This document shows, piece by piece, positions 24,301 through 37,287 of a stretch of 64,000 bases of DNA. The number at the start of each line of letters is the position of its first letter. Position 1 is the first letter of the stretch. Position numbers and translations under genes: made by a program. Below the pieces are notes generated by a model. It saw only the letters and a list, made by a program, of their open reading frames with translations. It ran no database searches and was not told the origin of the DNA. Origin of the DNA: Vitrella brassicaformis. Its lineage: Eukaryota; Sar; Vitrellaceae. The stretch spans positions 195,662 to 259,661 of the forward strand of contig CDMY01000802.1 of the NCBI GenBank assembly GCA_001179505.1, in the 5' to 3' direction.

Positions 24301-24703
24301 ACGTGCGGCCCGCTACCTCCATATCATCATCGGCAGCCCCTCCCGCCCCCTCCCCCTCCGCCTCCTCCTTCATCCCATCCTCCATCTTCACCCCGTTGTG
24401 ATCACCCCCCTCCCCCTCCTGATGGGCCTCCGGCTTGACCGCGGCCTTGCCCTTGGCTGTGTTGGCGCGCCGCTGCTTCTTGCTGGCCGCGGCCGCCTTG
24501 CTGCGCCGCGTCATGACCTCCTCCTCCCAGTCCGACACCCCCTCCGATGGACTGCTGCTCTCAGCCATGACATCATGCATCTCATCATCATCATAATCAT
24601 CACCAAGACACTCGCGCTTCGTGCGATGGCGTGCGGATGCAGCTGCTGCCGCCAAGGCAGCTTTGCGTTTGGGGGGTCGCTGACGGCCGCTCTCGCTATC
24701 CAT
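21322..24703 (-). CDS. Coiled-coil / F-box-like / LRR-like protein, copy B
   Basis: Full-length paralogue of the gene at 1-3378. Start MDSESGRQRPPKRKAALAAA at 24703, acidic and basic low-complexity N-terminus. Helical segments follow (GPGDMLAALDGVADALIQQF; AVEQQCRGLISMGCRD; TEELVKKLDMIHNQMNTLNQ). An F-box-like block comes next (FLLNLPEFLWMSDDERIGIG, then FLGFIFCIESLSSVSAHF), then leucine-rich strands (LVRLLEAMAATLREVRLHGA) and a C-terminal block (ILPKLPSLERVTFSRTVAAI). It ends DAFEVRRIKHEQEE, stop 21322-21324. About nine introns, all positioned as in copy A. This copy has no visible frame break. Function unknown; the F-box assignment is by pattern only. Confidence 0.7.
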
Positions 24704-24911
24704 CACGCTACCCGGCTACTGTGCGACAAAAGGCACGCGCGCTCCGAAAGTTCGGTCTGCGAGATTTACGTTTGGACAGGAGAACCATGAAGCCTTTTAC
24801 TGTCGTGGACGGCACAGAAAAAGAGAACATCCATCGGCAATGAAGTTCCCTTCCCTTATCAGTCATCCCTCCCCGTACCCCCACACAGCCACAGCATTCT
24901 CACAGTGCTCC

Positions 24912-27168
24912 CTATGTCTCCATGGGGTCTTCGGGGGCCGAGCTCAGGCCGCTGCCGATAGTCGAGTTGAGGTCTGGACCATTCATCATGTCCGCCTCTG
25001 ATACAGACGGCTGCTGCTGTTGTTGCTGCTGGTGTTGGCGAGCCGCTGCCTCAGCATTGGCCCTGTCGATGGCTCTCTGCTCCTCCTGCAGGTCAACGAC
25101 TATGGGAGCGTCGGCGTCGAGGCCCTCAATCTCCTCGAGAGACATCTTGAACTTGGAGCGGATCAGATCCCGCAGATAGTCGACCCTTCTCCTCAGCTTG
25201 GGGGGCGCTGACGCGTCAGTACACAGCTCACACAGACTCTGCACACACACATGCACAACACATCGACGACAATAACACATTCGGGCAGACGTGGCCTCTA
25301 TACACTATAGGCGCTGTGCTGACCGATAGGCCAGAAGTGAGGAAGTTGCCTTGCAGGAGGCTGTCGGTGAACAAGTCGTCAGGGGCCTGCTTCAGCTGTG
25401 CGTACAACACACCTGCAAGCACAACACAGACGGTGTCCTTGACTCAGAGTGCTGCTGGCTGTGTGTGGCTGCATGGCGTACGGATGAAGTCGCAGTACAG
25501 GTCAGGGTGGGCCCTTATCGAGTCCTCACAATTGCACAAGAGCGTCACCTGAGGGAGTGAAAGACAGCCACCACACACACTCGGATGCCGATGAGCCATC
25601 AATGGATGGATGTGTGGCCGTCCGTTTCGCCATCTCACCAGGGCCTTCCACTGCTCGAAGCCGTCAAAGTTCTGCAACCAGCAAACACACAAAACAGCCG
25701 TCAGCGTAGCACACTTTTCGTGTCCATCCATCGACCCATCAGCCTTGCCTGTCCCAGCAAGAAGGCGATGTAGGCGAACTGCAGCTCTCCAAGGATGCCA
25801 CGATCGTCTGAAGGGCACCATACACCATGCATCCCTCACTGCAGCTCTTCTATGGCCTGTGCTTTCGCTACCATTCCTGTAGTTAGCTGTGAGTAGCTTC
25901 TCCAGGCATGAGGACCGATCGAGAGACAGCCTCGTCACGTCAGAGGGGGACGAACCTGACGACATGCACAGCGCAAGCAGCACAGCAAATTAGTGAGTAA
26001 TGAGGCTCATCCACCCTCTCCTTGCTGCGTCGAACTTTCTCCCATCCATCCATCCATCCACCCTCCCGCCCGCCCAGCCACCTGGTGGTATCCTCGTCTT
26101 GGGTATATCGGAGAAGAAGACAGTCCCGCTGCTCACCCGGCCACGGAACGAACCTGACCCATGCGCAACACACATAGATGACATACAGCACAGCAAGCTG
26201 AAGCACTCAGCACTTGGAAACTCACTGTCGAATGACTCCGTCGGGGCGTCCTCTGCTGCTGGCTGTGGTGGTTCTGAGGGCTCCTGTGCCACAGCTGGCG
26301 GGGCCGACTCTGCGGATGAGCTGACGCCTCTCCTCTTTGCGGGCGGGGGTGCTGGGAGGCTCACACTCTCCTGGCCGGTGGCTCGCTCCATCCTCCTCTT
26401 GTCCTCAGCGTCGTATTCCTTGCCGCGTGAGGCAATGCGGTGACCAACAGGCTGATCACACACACATAATACATGTCTAAGGGATGATGCGGATGGTGTT
26501 GGCTGACCTCGACTTTGTCGATGATGGTTTGTGTGATGTGGCTGGACAGCTCTGACCAGTCTGAGGCCAGCTCCAGCGGATAGGGGCCCAGATTCTGCTC
26601 AAAGTGCAGGTTGGACACGCCATCGCCGTAACGAGTCTCCTCCTGAACCATACACATACACACACACACATACACATACACACACGGCGAGCGAACGACG
26701 ATATCCCACACATCGCGACGTGCGCCATTCCCTCTCGCTATTTGTCCCTCCTGCATACATACATCTTCCGAGACGACGTCAAACACCTCCGCCTCTGCGT
26801 TCCACCGACGAACAACCACCTGCACAGCCACACGAGTGAGTGAATGAATGTCTGTCTGTCTGTCTGTCTGCCTCTCTGCCTGTTTGTCCAGATGGTCGTC
26901 ATGTGACCTGCGCGGGTTTGAGGTAGAGGAAGTATCCCAGTCTGGTATCGCCCTCCTCGCCCGGCGGACTCCAGTAGATGTAGTGCGCCCCAGGCGGGAT
27001 GAGCTTGATGCCCATGAACCTCGGACCGATCTTCCAGAAGTGGTAGTCGATGCCCACATCGATGTCCTTCGGCGCGTCCAGTAGCAGGATGGTGCAGCTG
27101 CTCGCCGCGGCCTCCGAGATCAGCTCCCCGGCCGGCGGCGCGATGGGCAAACTGCGAGAAGGCATCAT
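24912..27168 (-). CDS. AAR2: AAR2 homologue, U5 snRNP assembly factor
   Basis: AAR2 binds Prp8 during cytoplasmic maturation of the U5 snRNP and is later replaced by Brr2. The N-terminal exon (27168-26908) shows the family signature: TILLLDAPKDIDVGIDYHFW, KIGPRFMGIKLIPPGAHYIY, WSPPGEEGDTRLGYFLYLKP. Later exons carry NLHFEQNLGPYPLELASDWS, a low-complexity Pro/Ala/Glu linker, FDGFEQWKALV, CEDSIRAHPDLYCDFI, and QLKQAPDDLFTDSLLQGNF, typical of the helical C-terminal domain. A Q-rich tail ends SAPEDPMET. The first in-frame ATG after a stop is at 27168 (MMPSRSLPIAPPAG). About nine introns. It is divergent from the transporter gene at 27642. Confidence 0.88.
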
Positions 27169-27641
27169 TTCCGGAGACCCGTCGTCATCCACTTCTTCGG
27201 ATTCCTCTGATCAGACAAAGCCAAACGCTGATCGCGCAAGGCCTACCAGACCCTTCGGCACGGTTTTGGTCCCTTCTCGCGTCTGCGAGCTTAGCCATCT
27301 TTGCGAGCTCAATTAGGGTTTAGGGTTGAGAGAAGACGATCGGCGGCATTTTGAAGAAGGCGTGAAGCGTGAGGCGCACGGAGCGAGCACACAAGCCGCG
27401 CCGGACAGCAGATCGCTCCGCACATTGGAAAGGAAGTTTTGTTGACCCGTTTGCCGCAGCACATGTCTTGGAGAGAGGCATGAGGGTGATCTCCCGTCAG
27501 ATCTGGTCTTCCGTCTGACAAGTACTCACACCTGATCGCACGAGAGGGACTCGGTTTCGCCCGCCAGCGCGTCACTCGGTCATCGCATCACTCAGCTGAT
27601 TTGATTGTTATCGCAACATCGCCCGCCGTCTGTCTGTCGCG
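27169..27641. promoter_or_regulatory. Divergent promoter region with a TTTAGGG telo-box-like motif
   Basis: 473 bases between the AAR2 start (leftwards) and the transporter start (rightwards). Bases 27314-27327 read TAGGGTTTAGGGTT, two units of the plant/chromerid-type telomere repeat. In plants such telo-boxes occur in promoters of growth-related genes; that role here is inferred. No TATA box is obvious. Confidence 0.45.
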
Positions 27642-27775
27642 ATGGGGTGCTCCTGGTTCGAGGAGTGGAGCAAGGCCGTGACCAACTTCAAGCACAAGCT
27701 CACCGAGAGCATCGACTCGGCCTTCGAGAGGTACACGGGCTTCGTGTACGACCACCCCTGTTGGGTAAGCAAAGT

Positions 27776-27815
<40 letters not shown>

Positions 27816-30800
27816 CACAGACAGAGAGGGAGGTCCTCACCTCACAGCGGTTCTGCCATCGTGTCTTGTGGTTGTGTGACTGTGTTGGCAGTTCATATGG
27901 ATTCCCGCGATAGTGTCGATAGCCATGGGGTCTGCGTGGATCTTGCGCGAGGCGGAGGCCAACCCCCGGACACTCTACGCCAAACCCACATCAGACGCCA
28001 TGAGCGTAACCATCACACACGCACACGCGACTGGCGGGCACAGATGTGGTCTCACGTGTGCGATTTGTGTTGGGTTGTGTCTGTTGATTGACGGACGTCT
28101 ATTATCAGGACCTGGCCTTGATCCAGGAGAGGTATGGCGACTGGCCGCGTGTGACGTTCCTGCTGTTTGTGGGGGAGGATGGCAAGAACCTGCTGGACGA
28201 GGACGTCCTGTACAGGGCCAACCAAATGGTGGAGGGGCTCAACAATCGCAATGTCACTGTCAACGGCAAGGAATACCCCTTCGATGAAGTCTGCGTCAAG
28301 GGTACGTGATTGGATGGATGGGTGTGGGAGTGAGTGAGGCCATCCATCGTCATCCAACGCTCCAACAGACACCCACCCACCCACCCACCCAGCCACCCTG
28401 TGTGTCCATTGATTGATACAGACGGTACTGACGGGTGTACGATGGAGAACGTGCTGCGTATGTACAATGGCCGCTGGGCGAACAAGACCGCCGAGGAGCG
28501 CCCCCTCGACTGGCCCAACCATGATAAATACGTATTGCAGCAGGGCATCAACTGGCCCGTTGACGTCTTCCTCAAACCCCGTGGCACCGACAACAACGGG
28601 ACAACAATCGACAACGTATCAGGTATGCATTAGCCGGCCGACACACCGACACAATCCTATGACGTCACAGCGTCACCCTGTGTATGTGTGTGTGTGTGTG
28701 ATCGCAGCGATGTTGTTTCGTTGGTCGCTGCGAGACGACACCTCCGACATGTCATCCGAGAAGCGCGCAGCGTCAATGGCGTGGGAGCAGGAGTTCCTCG
28801 ACGAGGCCCACCATCATTGGAAGGACGAATTCAAGAAACACAATGTCTCCATCTACGCAAACGCACGACGATCCATCGGTCGGTCCGCACGGCAAGCTCT
28901 CAACCACACATGAAGAGGGAGGGAGGGACAGTGACGGACAGCCTCTCTCTCTCTTTCCCTCCCTCTCTGTGTCTGTGTGGCTTGGTGGTGCAGATGACGA
29001 GCTGAAGGCCAGCACGACACTCGGCTTTGCGGAGCTTATCCGCCTCTTCCTGGCCGGAGTGATTGTCTTCTGCTACGCCGCCGTGGCCAACTTCTCATGC
29101 GACCAATCCAAGACCAAGTGAGACGAGGACACGCACACACACACACAATCCTTCCCTGCCGTATGTTTGGTGTTGTGTGTCTGGCTGTCTGCAGGACGTT
29201 TCCGGCCCTGATGGGCTGCCTTGCGGCTCTGTTGGGTTTTTTGCTGGGGTCCGGTCTGTGCTACGCGTGTGGGATGAAGCACGTGCCGCCGGCCGAGGCG
29301 ACGCCATTCCTGGTGCTGGGTGTGGGGGTGGACGACATGTTCGTCATCATGAACAGCTACGCACTCGCATTCCAGTCATCCTCACCCAGAGAGAGGTGCC
29401 AACTCGCCATGAAGGACTGCGGTAAGTATGGCACTCAGACTCCCACACACACGGGGTGACGTGATGGCGGGTGTGAGAGCTGTGTGTGTGGTGTGTAGGT
29501 ATCTCGATCACGATCACCACTCTGACCAACCTGATCGCTTTCGGTGTCGGCGCGGCCAGCCCCTACTACGCCATCGTCAACTTCTGCATCATCACTGCCG
29601 TTGCGCTCGCCATGGTGGGTGCAAACACACACACTCACACACCAGTGCATCGCAGCACTGATTGGCTGGTCGTCGTGTTGCGTGTGTGTGTCACCAGGGT
29701 TACGTGCTGACGCTGACATTTTTCGTGGCCATCCTGTGTCTGGATTGCCGCCGCGAGGCCACCCAGCCGCCCCAGACCTTCTTCCTCGCCACCTACTTCG
29801 ACGGCTGCGGCCTCAGATGCTTCTCACGCAAGTCCACGCGCGACGACAGCACACGTGCAGACACGCACCGCACCAGCAGCACCGGCCACGGCAGCAGCTC
29901 CTCGAGCCGGCGCACCTCCCAGACATCCACAGAGGCCGGGGCGGGTGAGGTGGCGCTCACCTTCGTCAACGACGAGAAGGCCAGCTTCACCCAGCCAATG
30001 CATCCCGTCAGGCGATCGGCCAGCTGGCAGCCGGCCGGCGTCAAGCGGTACCCCACTCGCAAGGAGATGAGCACCTTCCAGCTCGTGGCACACCAGCTGC
30101 GGGACCAGGAGAAGAACATCCGCCGCCGTCGGCCGAGGGAGGGGGAGGTGCACGAGGAGACGTGCTGGGAGTGGTGGTTCCACACGCACCTGGAGGACCC
30201 CAGCAACCCCGCCCGGCGCGTGCCGAGGGGCAGCCGCGATGTGTCGGACGGCAAGGGCGGCCAGCGGCTGCCGTTCAAGCTGTGGTGGGAGGAAGACCCC
30301 AATGTGACCAAGTACTTTGAGTTTGAGGAGCCTAAGGGCAACGTCGGGCGGTGGTCGCGCAAGTTCTTCCGCAGTGTGTGGGGGCGGCTCATCACCGTGC
30401 CCGCCTTCAAGGTCAGCCAGACAACCAGGGAGGGAGGGGGAGAGGGAGGGGAGCTCATGATGTGTGTGTGTGTGTGTGTGTGTTGTGCAGGTGCTGGTGG
30501 TGCTGATGTGGTTTGGATACCTTGCCATAAGTGGCTGGGGCGACTCCAACGTGACCATGGGCCTCAACCTCCTCGAACTCACGCCGTTCCAGTCCTACTA
30601 CCGGGTGAGTACCTGACCGACAACGAGAGCGACGCACACGCCGCAACAGAATTGCCTCATGTAAATATGCATGAGTGCAGGAGTTCTACGATGAGTTGTT
30701 GGATCGGTTCGACACGTACGGCGAGCAGGTCATGGTCATCTTCCCGGAACCGCATGAGTGGTGGAGAAACGAGGCCAGGGTCAGTCCACACCACACCACA

Positions 30801-31477
30801 CACAACCGTAAGTATCGATGTGTGTGTGTGTGTGTCTGTGTCAACAGGAGAACTACAAGCAGCTTGTGCAGCGTATCAATGAGAGTGACTACGTCTCCAA
30901 GGGCCCCAACAACATGCTCGACCCACTCCGCATCTTCGAGGAACAGGGGGGACCGTTCGGAACAAAGAATCCAAACCTTGCCAACTACACCAACGACCCG
31001 ACGCTCTTCATGACCGAGTAAGCTTACACAGACACTCTGGCGAGAGAGACGAGACGAGGGACATACCACACAAATTGCCCACGCGACCGTGCGTGTGTGC
31101 GTGTGTGCAGCCTGAAGAGATTCCTAGGAGGAACAGGTCGCTACCTCTCCACCGAGTTTAAGTTCTCAGGCGACAACCGTAAGCTTGCAAGCATCCCGCT
31201 TCACGTCACATGCATGCCTTATCCATCCGTTTATCTCTCAGAGACGATTGAGAGCTATCGCATGACGTTCTTCGCCAAGTCGGGGGTCAACGGTCTGAAG
31301 CTCATGGAGGGGTCGCGCGACGACTGCCGCAAGGCGTCTGAGGCGAAGGCGGGGGCGATAAAGTGTCAGGCGTTTGGCGAGTACTTCATCTACTACGAGA
31401 GCGACGCCACCATCCTGTTCGACACCTTCCAAAACATGGGATGGGCACTGCTGGCCGTACTCATTGTGAGAGCACCA

Positions 31478-31516
<39 letters not shown>

Positions 31517-34500
31517 TCTCATGTGTGTGGCTGGTTTGTGTGTGTGTGTTTGTGTGTGTAGGTGTCGATCTTCCTAATGCACCACTGGCAGTGTTGGGTG
31601 TTGGTCATCTTGATGATACTGAGTATCGACGTGGGCCTGTTCGCCTTCATGAAATTCTGGGGCCTCGACCTCAACATGCTCACCATGGTCAACCTCATCA
31701 TCTCAATCGGTATTACGAAACACCCACACACCCACAAACGCCTCAACGAACACACAGAGGGGGAGGGAGGCAGGAGCGTCATGTGTGTGTGTGTGTGTGC
31801 GATTGCAGGTTTCTCGGTCGACTACACCACCCACGTGTGTCACACATTCGCACACGCGACGGGGCCCACCAAGAATCACAGGTGAGGAGGCAGCCATCCA
31901 TCCATCCATCCATTCATCCATCAATTGGCCGTGTGTGTGGTGTGTGTGGTTTGTTGATGTGTGCAGGGCGAACGAGACGCTGGTGTTGATGGGCAACGCC
32001 ATTTTCCACGGCGCCATCTCGACCTTCCTCGCCATCGTCCTCATCGTCACAGTCGACTCGTTCATATTCGTCGTCTTCTTCAGAATGATGACACTCGTAC
32101 GCCATTGACACACACACACGCATACCAACACGCACGCACACAACACCCTCCTCCCTGTCTGTGTGTCTGTGTGCCTGCAGGTGCTGTGTTTCGGCTTCCT
32201 GCACGGCCTGATCATCTTGCCGGTCATCCTGACGTTCTTTGGCCCCCTGGACAACCTCGAGACCACTCTCAAGGGCGTGCCCACCTCGCTCAGCATTCAG
32301 GACGCTCTCGACAGAGAGGCCTCCCCGGTCGAGGCCGGCAACAGCAGCTACTACCACACCGACGGCAACCGTCTGTCGCCCATCGAGGAAAGCCCCATCG
32401 ACAGCAACACCGTCAAGGAGTTTAAGCCACACGAATCTACCAACCGCGGCCCCGCCACCACAGTGCACCAGATGGCGCCCTTCACCAAGAGTGGCGTCTC
32501 CGACACGTCGTCCATCTTCAACTCGGGGGTGGCCAACGTCTTCGACACGGTCAACGCCTTCAACACGCGGCAGCTCGTGAGCTTCGCCCTCGCGCCCCCG
32601 CACACCAAGACCATGAGGGAGCCCTCACCAGGCACCCGATGCGGCAAACGCCTGACCGCCGCCACCGCCCAAGACACGGACAACCAGTCTGTGTGGATGT
32701 CGGCCAACTCGACAGCAGGCAACAACGGGGCGGGAGTGCAGGTGGTCTCGCGAGGCGCCACCAGCGCCCACGCGAAGCTGGACCGGGGCTTCCAGACCTT
32801 CCAGACGGCCGTGAGCGAGGTGGAGGAGGGCTCCACCCCGGTGCTGGGCAGCTTCTACGTGCTGGGTGGTGAGATCTACCACGACTGCTTCCCCGCCCTG
32901 CCCGACCAGCGCACCCCATTCTACGCCGGCAAGATCCCCCGCTTCCGCACCATGAAGACCGGCGAGAGGGACCTGGGGGCCGCCCACAACAAGGCCGGTG
33001 GCGGGCTGTTCCTCGACAGGCGTCTCGAGCTCATGAACGGGAGCAGAGCGGCACCCGCTGTGGAGCCCGAGGCGATCGTCACCCATGACATGGCCACTGG
33101 CCCGGCCGCAATGGCCAGCCCCATGGGCGGCCTCTCACGACAGACGTCGAGCCTCAAGGCCATCAAGAAGCGCATCAGAGCCGTAAGAAGACCAAAGGGG
33201 GGCGAAGGGAGAACAAATGAGTATTGTCGTGTGCGTCATTTGTTCAGAGCACGGAAGCGGTGGTCAAGGAGGAGATCTTCCTGCGGAGCGAGACGGGGCG
33301 GCTCACCCGGCAGTCGACCCAGCAGACGAGCCACCCCATGTCGCCCCTCTCACCCCTCGAGCGCGAGCACAGCATGGCGCGACGCAACTCGTTCGCACGG
33401 AAGCTGTCCCGGCAGCTGAGCAACTTCTCCCGCCGCCTGACGCGCAAGCAGTCGATACCCCCCACAAAGGAGGCCGAGCGCGAGGTGTCGCCCGTGAGCC
33501 AGGTGTCGATGCCCTCGCCCTACCCCCAGATGGTCACCTGGCCGGCCTGCTGGCCCGTCCGCGGCACCGACCTTCGACGGCCGGGGTGGGAGAGCGAGAA
33601 GGGATGCACCATTCCTGCAGTCAAAGTGCACAACATGGTACACACACGCAGACAGACAGAGAGACACACACACAGAGAGAGAGAGAGAGAGAGGGAGGGG
33701 CGAGGGAGGGAGGGAGAGAGGGAGAGCGCACCAGTGTCTGATGTATCTGTGTGGGTCCGTGCAGTCGTTGGAGGCGGTCCATAAGCTGGTGCAGATGGCG
33801 CAGTCGCCTGTGAGCGAGTGGAAGTTTCAATCCGAGAAGAATGGCGTCGTGGTTAGCACATATCCCAGAGCACCCCTGCCCCCCACCACACACACACTCA
33901 TCCATCCATCCATTTGTGTGCAATTGCTCATGTTTGTCTGTTTGTATGTGTGTCAGCTGGAGCTCAAGACGTTGCCGGATAGCAAGGACCCCGTGATCCG
34001 CGGCCGGTACACGATGCGGTCGCCCGGGCTGGACATCCACGAGGTCAAGGAGGTCATCCTCGACAGAAATAGCGTCTGGCGGGCCCAGTATGAGTTCTGG
34101 CTTTACGAGGCCAGCCAGCACGTCGCACAAGTCGCCGACGAGACCTTCCTCACATACCAGGTCAGAAAGAAGACAAGACACACAGACAGACAGGAGCGTG
34201 TGTTGGATGGATGGATGTGTGTGTGTGTGTGGTGTGACCTGTATGTGTAGATCTACAAGAGTTCGATCCCGAGCGACTCCCGGCGTGTGCTCTGCCACAT
34301 CACTCACGCCGAGATGGTCCGCCCGCACACACACTCAGCCATCCATGAGACGAGACACCCATTCACCATTTGCTGTATGTGTGTGTGTGATTGTGCAGCT
34401 GTCACCGCATCAGTGTGTGGTTGCTGCCGTGGACCTCAAGCAGCACATCCCCGACGACCTCCTCGTCACCAAGAAAGAGAAGGCCGTCAGAGCCGAAATC

Positions 34501-34911
34501 CTGGTCAGTCACACAACACACACACAACACAGATAACAGAGACACATGCCTCCATCCATCCATCCACCATTGTGTGTGTGTGATTTGCAGCAAGGGGGCC
34601 ATGTGATCAGCCAGAGCTGCGACGGGACGATCGACGTGGTGTTTGTGATGCAGCTCGACGTCAAGCCGTTTGCATGGGCACCCAGGGCGGCCGTTAGGGC
34701 GGCCTGCGCCAATGTCTACTTCGAGCAGGTGAGAGGGTGCCTGCCCAATGGGAGGGACCGATAGATAGATGCGTCAATGAACACTGTGTGTGTCTTGTCT
34801 TGTGGTGCCTTTCAGGCTCAGCAGCTGTATCGCATTGACAACGTCTTGGGCGACGCGCGGGAGATCATGTCCCAGCCGCCCTCGCCCAGGAACTCCGACA
34901 GCGACGCCTAG
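27642..34911 (+). CDS. Patched/NPC1-type RND lipid transporter fused to a C-terminal START domain
   Basis: About 1,700 residues, about 24 introns. Start MGCSWFEEWSKAV has Gly2-Cys3 (possible acylation). TM1 is IPAIVSIAMGSAWIL, then a luminal loop. The sterol-sensing-type core reads LIRLFLAGVIVFCYAAVANF, LVLGVGVDDMFVIMNSYALA and ISITITTLTNLIAFGVGA, as in Patched/NPC1. The second half repeats the RND plan (LLAVLIVSIFLMHHWQCWVL; LNMLTMVNLIISIGFSVDYT; FGFLHGLIILPVILTFFGPL). A roughly 450-residue, Ser/Arg-rich cytosolic tail follows (about 32250-33639). It joins in phase 0 to SLEAVHKLVQMAQSPVSEWK (33764 on), then GRYTMRSPGLDIHEVKEVIL, VADETFLTYQIYKSSIPSDS, VRAEILQGGHVISQSCDG and TIDVVFVMQLDVKPFAWAPR, which has the strand order and motifs of a START domain. 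Stop TAG 34909-34911. The expected role is sterol or lipid movement at a membrane. Confidence 0.82.
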
Positions 34912-37287
34912 ACAGACCACACACCACACCACACCACACCACAGCAGCACTGATCTATCCGTCCATGTGTGTGTGTGTGTGTGTGTGTGGTGTCCGTCTT
35001 GTCTATCGCATCCCGTATTTATGATATGTCGTCGATCGCAGGCAGGTGTGTGTTGCGTGAGTGTGGATGGATGGAGGGAGGGAGAGATGGATGGATGGAT
35101 CGCACTATTTTCATTGTATGGTGTGGTTCCCACGTTCGTTGTGCAGTGGAGTAGCAGCAGCCATCGCAGCAAGCAACTGGAGAGGGATTAAGGGAGGGGA
35201 GAGGGTGAGAGTGAGACAGTCGGGATGGCTGCGTCTGGGCCCAGACACATGCATACATTCGTCGATTGCCCGCCTGCATGTGTGTCGCATATCGTTTGTT
35301 TCTGTGTTGTATCTATTATCGTTTCTGTGTGTCTCTCTGAGTGCGTTTATGGGGTGTGTGGGGTTTTTATGGCTACTGGTTGGTTGGTTGGTTCATTCAT
35401 TCACTCACTCATCCATCCGTTCGTTTTTGGCGTATGTCTAGCCAACCAACATGGCGTGCAGGCGGGGCGGGCGGGCGATGGATTGATGCGTGACATGCGC
35501 AATACATACAGTGGCTGCCTGCATCTTCACGGCAACTGTCTGGCGTCTGCTCCTCGAAGCCGTCAGGCTGAGGTTTACGCTCGTCAATGTGTCGTAAGCT
35601 CTCGGCCTGGCGTCATCGAGGCCGAGACACCGGACAAATGCCTCTCAAGATGCAGCAAGTCGCGAGATGCCATGAGAGAGTGATGATCCATCCATCCGTC
35701 CACCCATGTGTGTGTGTTTGTGTAATTCACGTGCTTGTGAATGAGTGAGTGAGTGAATGCCTGATGGAGCGGAGTGCATTTTCTTTGTTTCTCTGTGCCT
35801 GCCTGTGCATCCATCGATCCATTCATTGTGTTGATCATCCATCCACTCACTTCCTGTGTCCATCCACTGTGTCGGTGTTGCGTATTTTTCTCGTCGCTGT
35901 TCGGTCGCCTGTGTCAGTCAGACACACATGAAGGAGAGGAGCGAACTGGCGGACGGACGGACGGACGAGATCCTTTTTTCCGACACTGTCCATCGTCGAT
36001 GACCGGTGACATAGATGCAAACATGATGATGCGTGGCCAGGTGTTCATGCGGATCGACGTGTGCATGCCGTGTGCGTGCCGTGATGTGTCCGTGTACTGC
36101 GATGAGACGACAGACAGGGCAGGAGATCGATGACCGACCGACCGACCGAATGGGCGGCCGGGGTGCCATGTAGGTGTAGGCGTAGGTGTGGGTGAGTGAG
36201 ATGCGCGAGTGAGCCGCCCCACTAAGACCACGAGCTCTTTTTTCCGTGGGGCCCTTTGTGCGACTCACTCGGTGTCTGGTTGGCTGTTGGTTAATTGTGT
36301 TGGCAGGCGAGGAGGGAGGGAGGGAGGGAGGTTCTTTTGGGCGTGCATTGGCTGTGGCTTTAGTCGTAGATACCTACCTGCATCGGGTGCCCTGGGTCGG
36401 TCGGTCGGTGGGTCTGTCTGACTGTCTGTTTCTTTGTCTTGTCTGTGGTATAGCATGTAGCATGTAGTGAGTGGATGGGCGGCCGGGTTTCCTTTTATTT
36501 TCTTGTCGTGTCCTTTGCAGTCTGTCGTCATACTGCGATGTGTCTCTCGTGTGTGTGGTGCGGTAAGCAGCGTTTTCCTTTTCCTGTCTGCCTGCCTTCG
36601 TGCGTGTGTGTGTATATACGTGATTTGTGTCGTGCGTGTCTTTATGAAAGAATGAATGGATGAGTGCATTGCAGTGATAATGAATGAACGAACGACGAGT
36701 GCGTGAGTGAACCCCCTTATCTCCCCCCTCCCTCCTCGCTATGCCTTCGTTCGTTCGTGCAGTACTAATCAGTCAGTGAGTGAGTGTGTGCCCCATGTGT
36801 GTGGCCGATGGCTGATCTGATAGATGTATGTATGTGGGTGCTGTGTGTTTTGTGATTGATCTATTGCTGGTCGGTACGTAGCCGTCTCCCTCCCTGCCTG
36901 CCTTGGCTTTGCATTCCTTTGCATTTGTGGCATGGCTGTGTGTGGACGGAAAGACCGATGGACAGACGGAGGTCAGTCGGTGTAATGCATGTCTTCATTG
37001 AGTGACACCTCTTATCGGAGCTGTCAACCAACATTCAAACGAACAAAACATCAGAGTATCTGCGTTGGTACTCATCACGAGAGGCACACACACGTCAGTG
37101 CTGAGGGGCAGGCAGGCAGGCAGCTAAGCCACACGCATCACAGAGACTTGCCAGGTAGGCCCGATTGGCCTACGCTGACGCCGCACGACTCTCTCTTACA
37201 AATGAAAATGGCCGCACGAGACACATCAAACGAACAGTGACACGAGACACAGACAGACAGACAGACATCGGCCCCACTCAGCCATTA
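34912..37287. other. Long convergent intergenic region, low complexity, no gene seen
   Basis: Lies between the 3' ends of the transporter (+) and TLDc gene 1 (-). It is T/G-rich on the plus strand to about 36990 ((TG)n, (GGAT)n, (GGTT)n, GGGA runs), then C/A-rich ((GGCA)n at 37109-37125, (GACA)n at 37251-37267). I see no splice-structured coding sequence. Part of 37060-37165 is also found downstream of TLDc gene 2. Confidence 0.55.

Noticed and set aside
33217-33741. Alternative plus-strand frame over the transporter tail
   Set aside because: A shadow of the in-phase exon 33247-33639, which joins the transporter and START parts.
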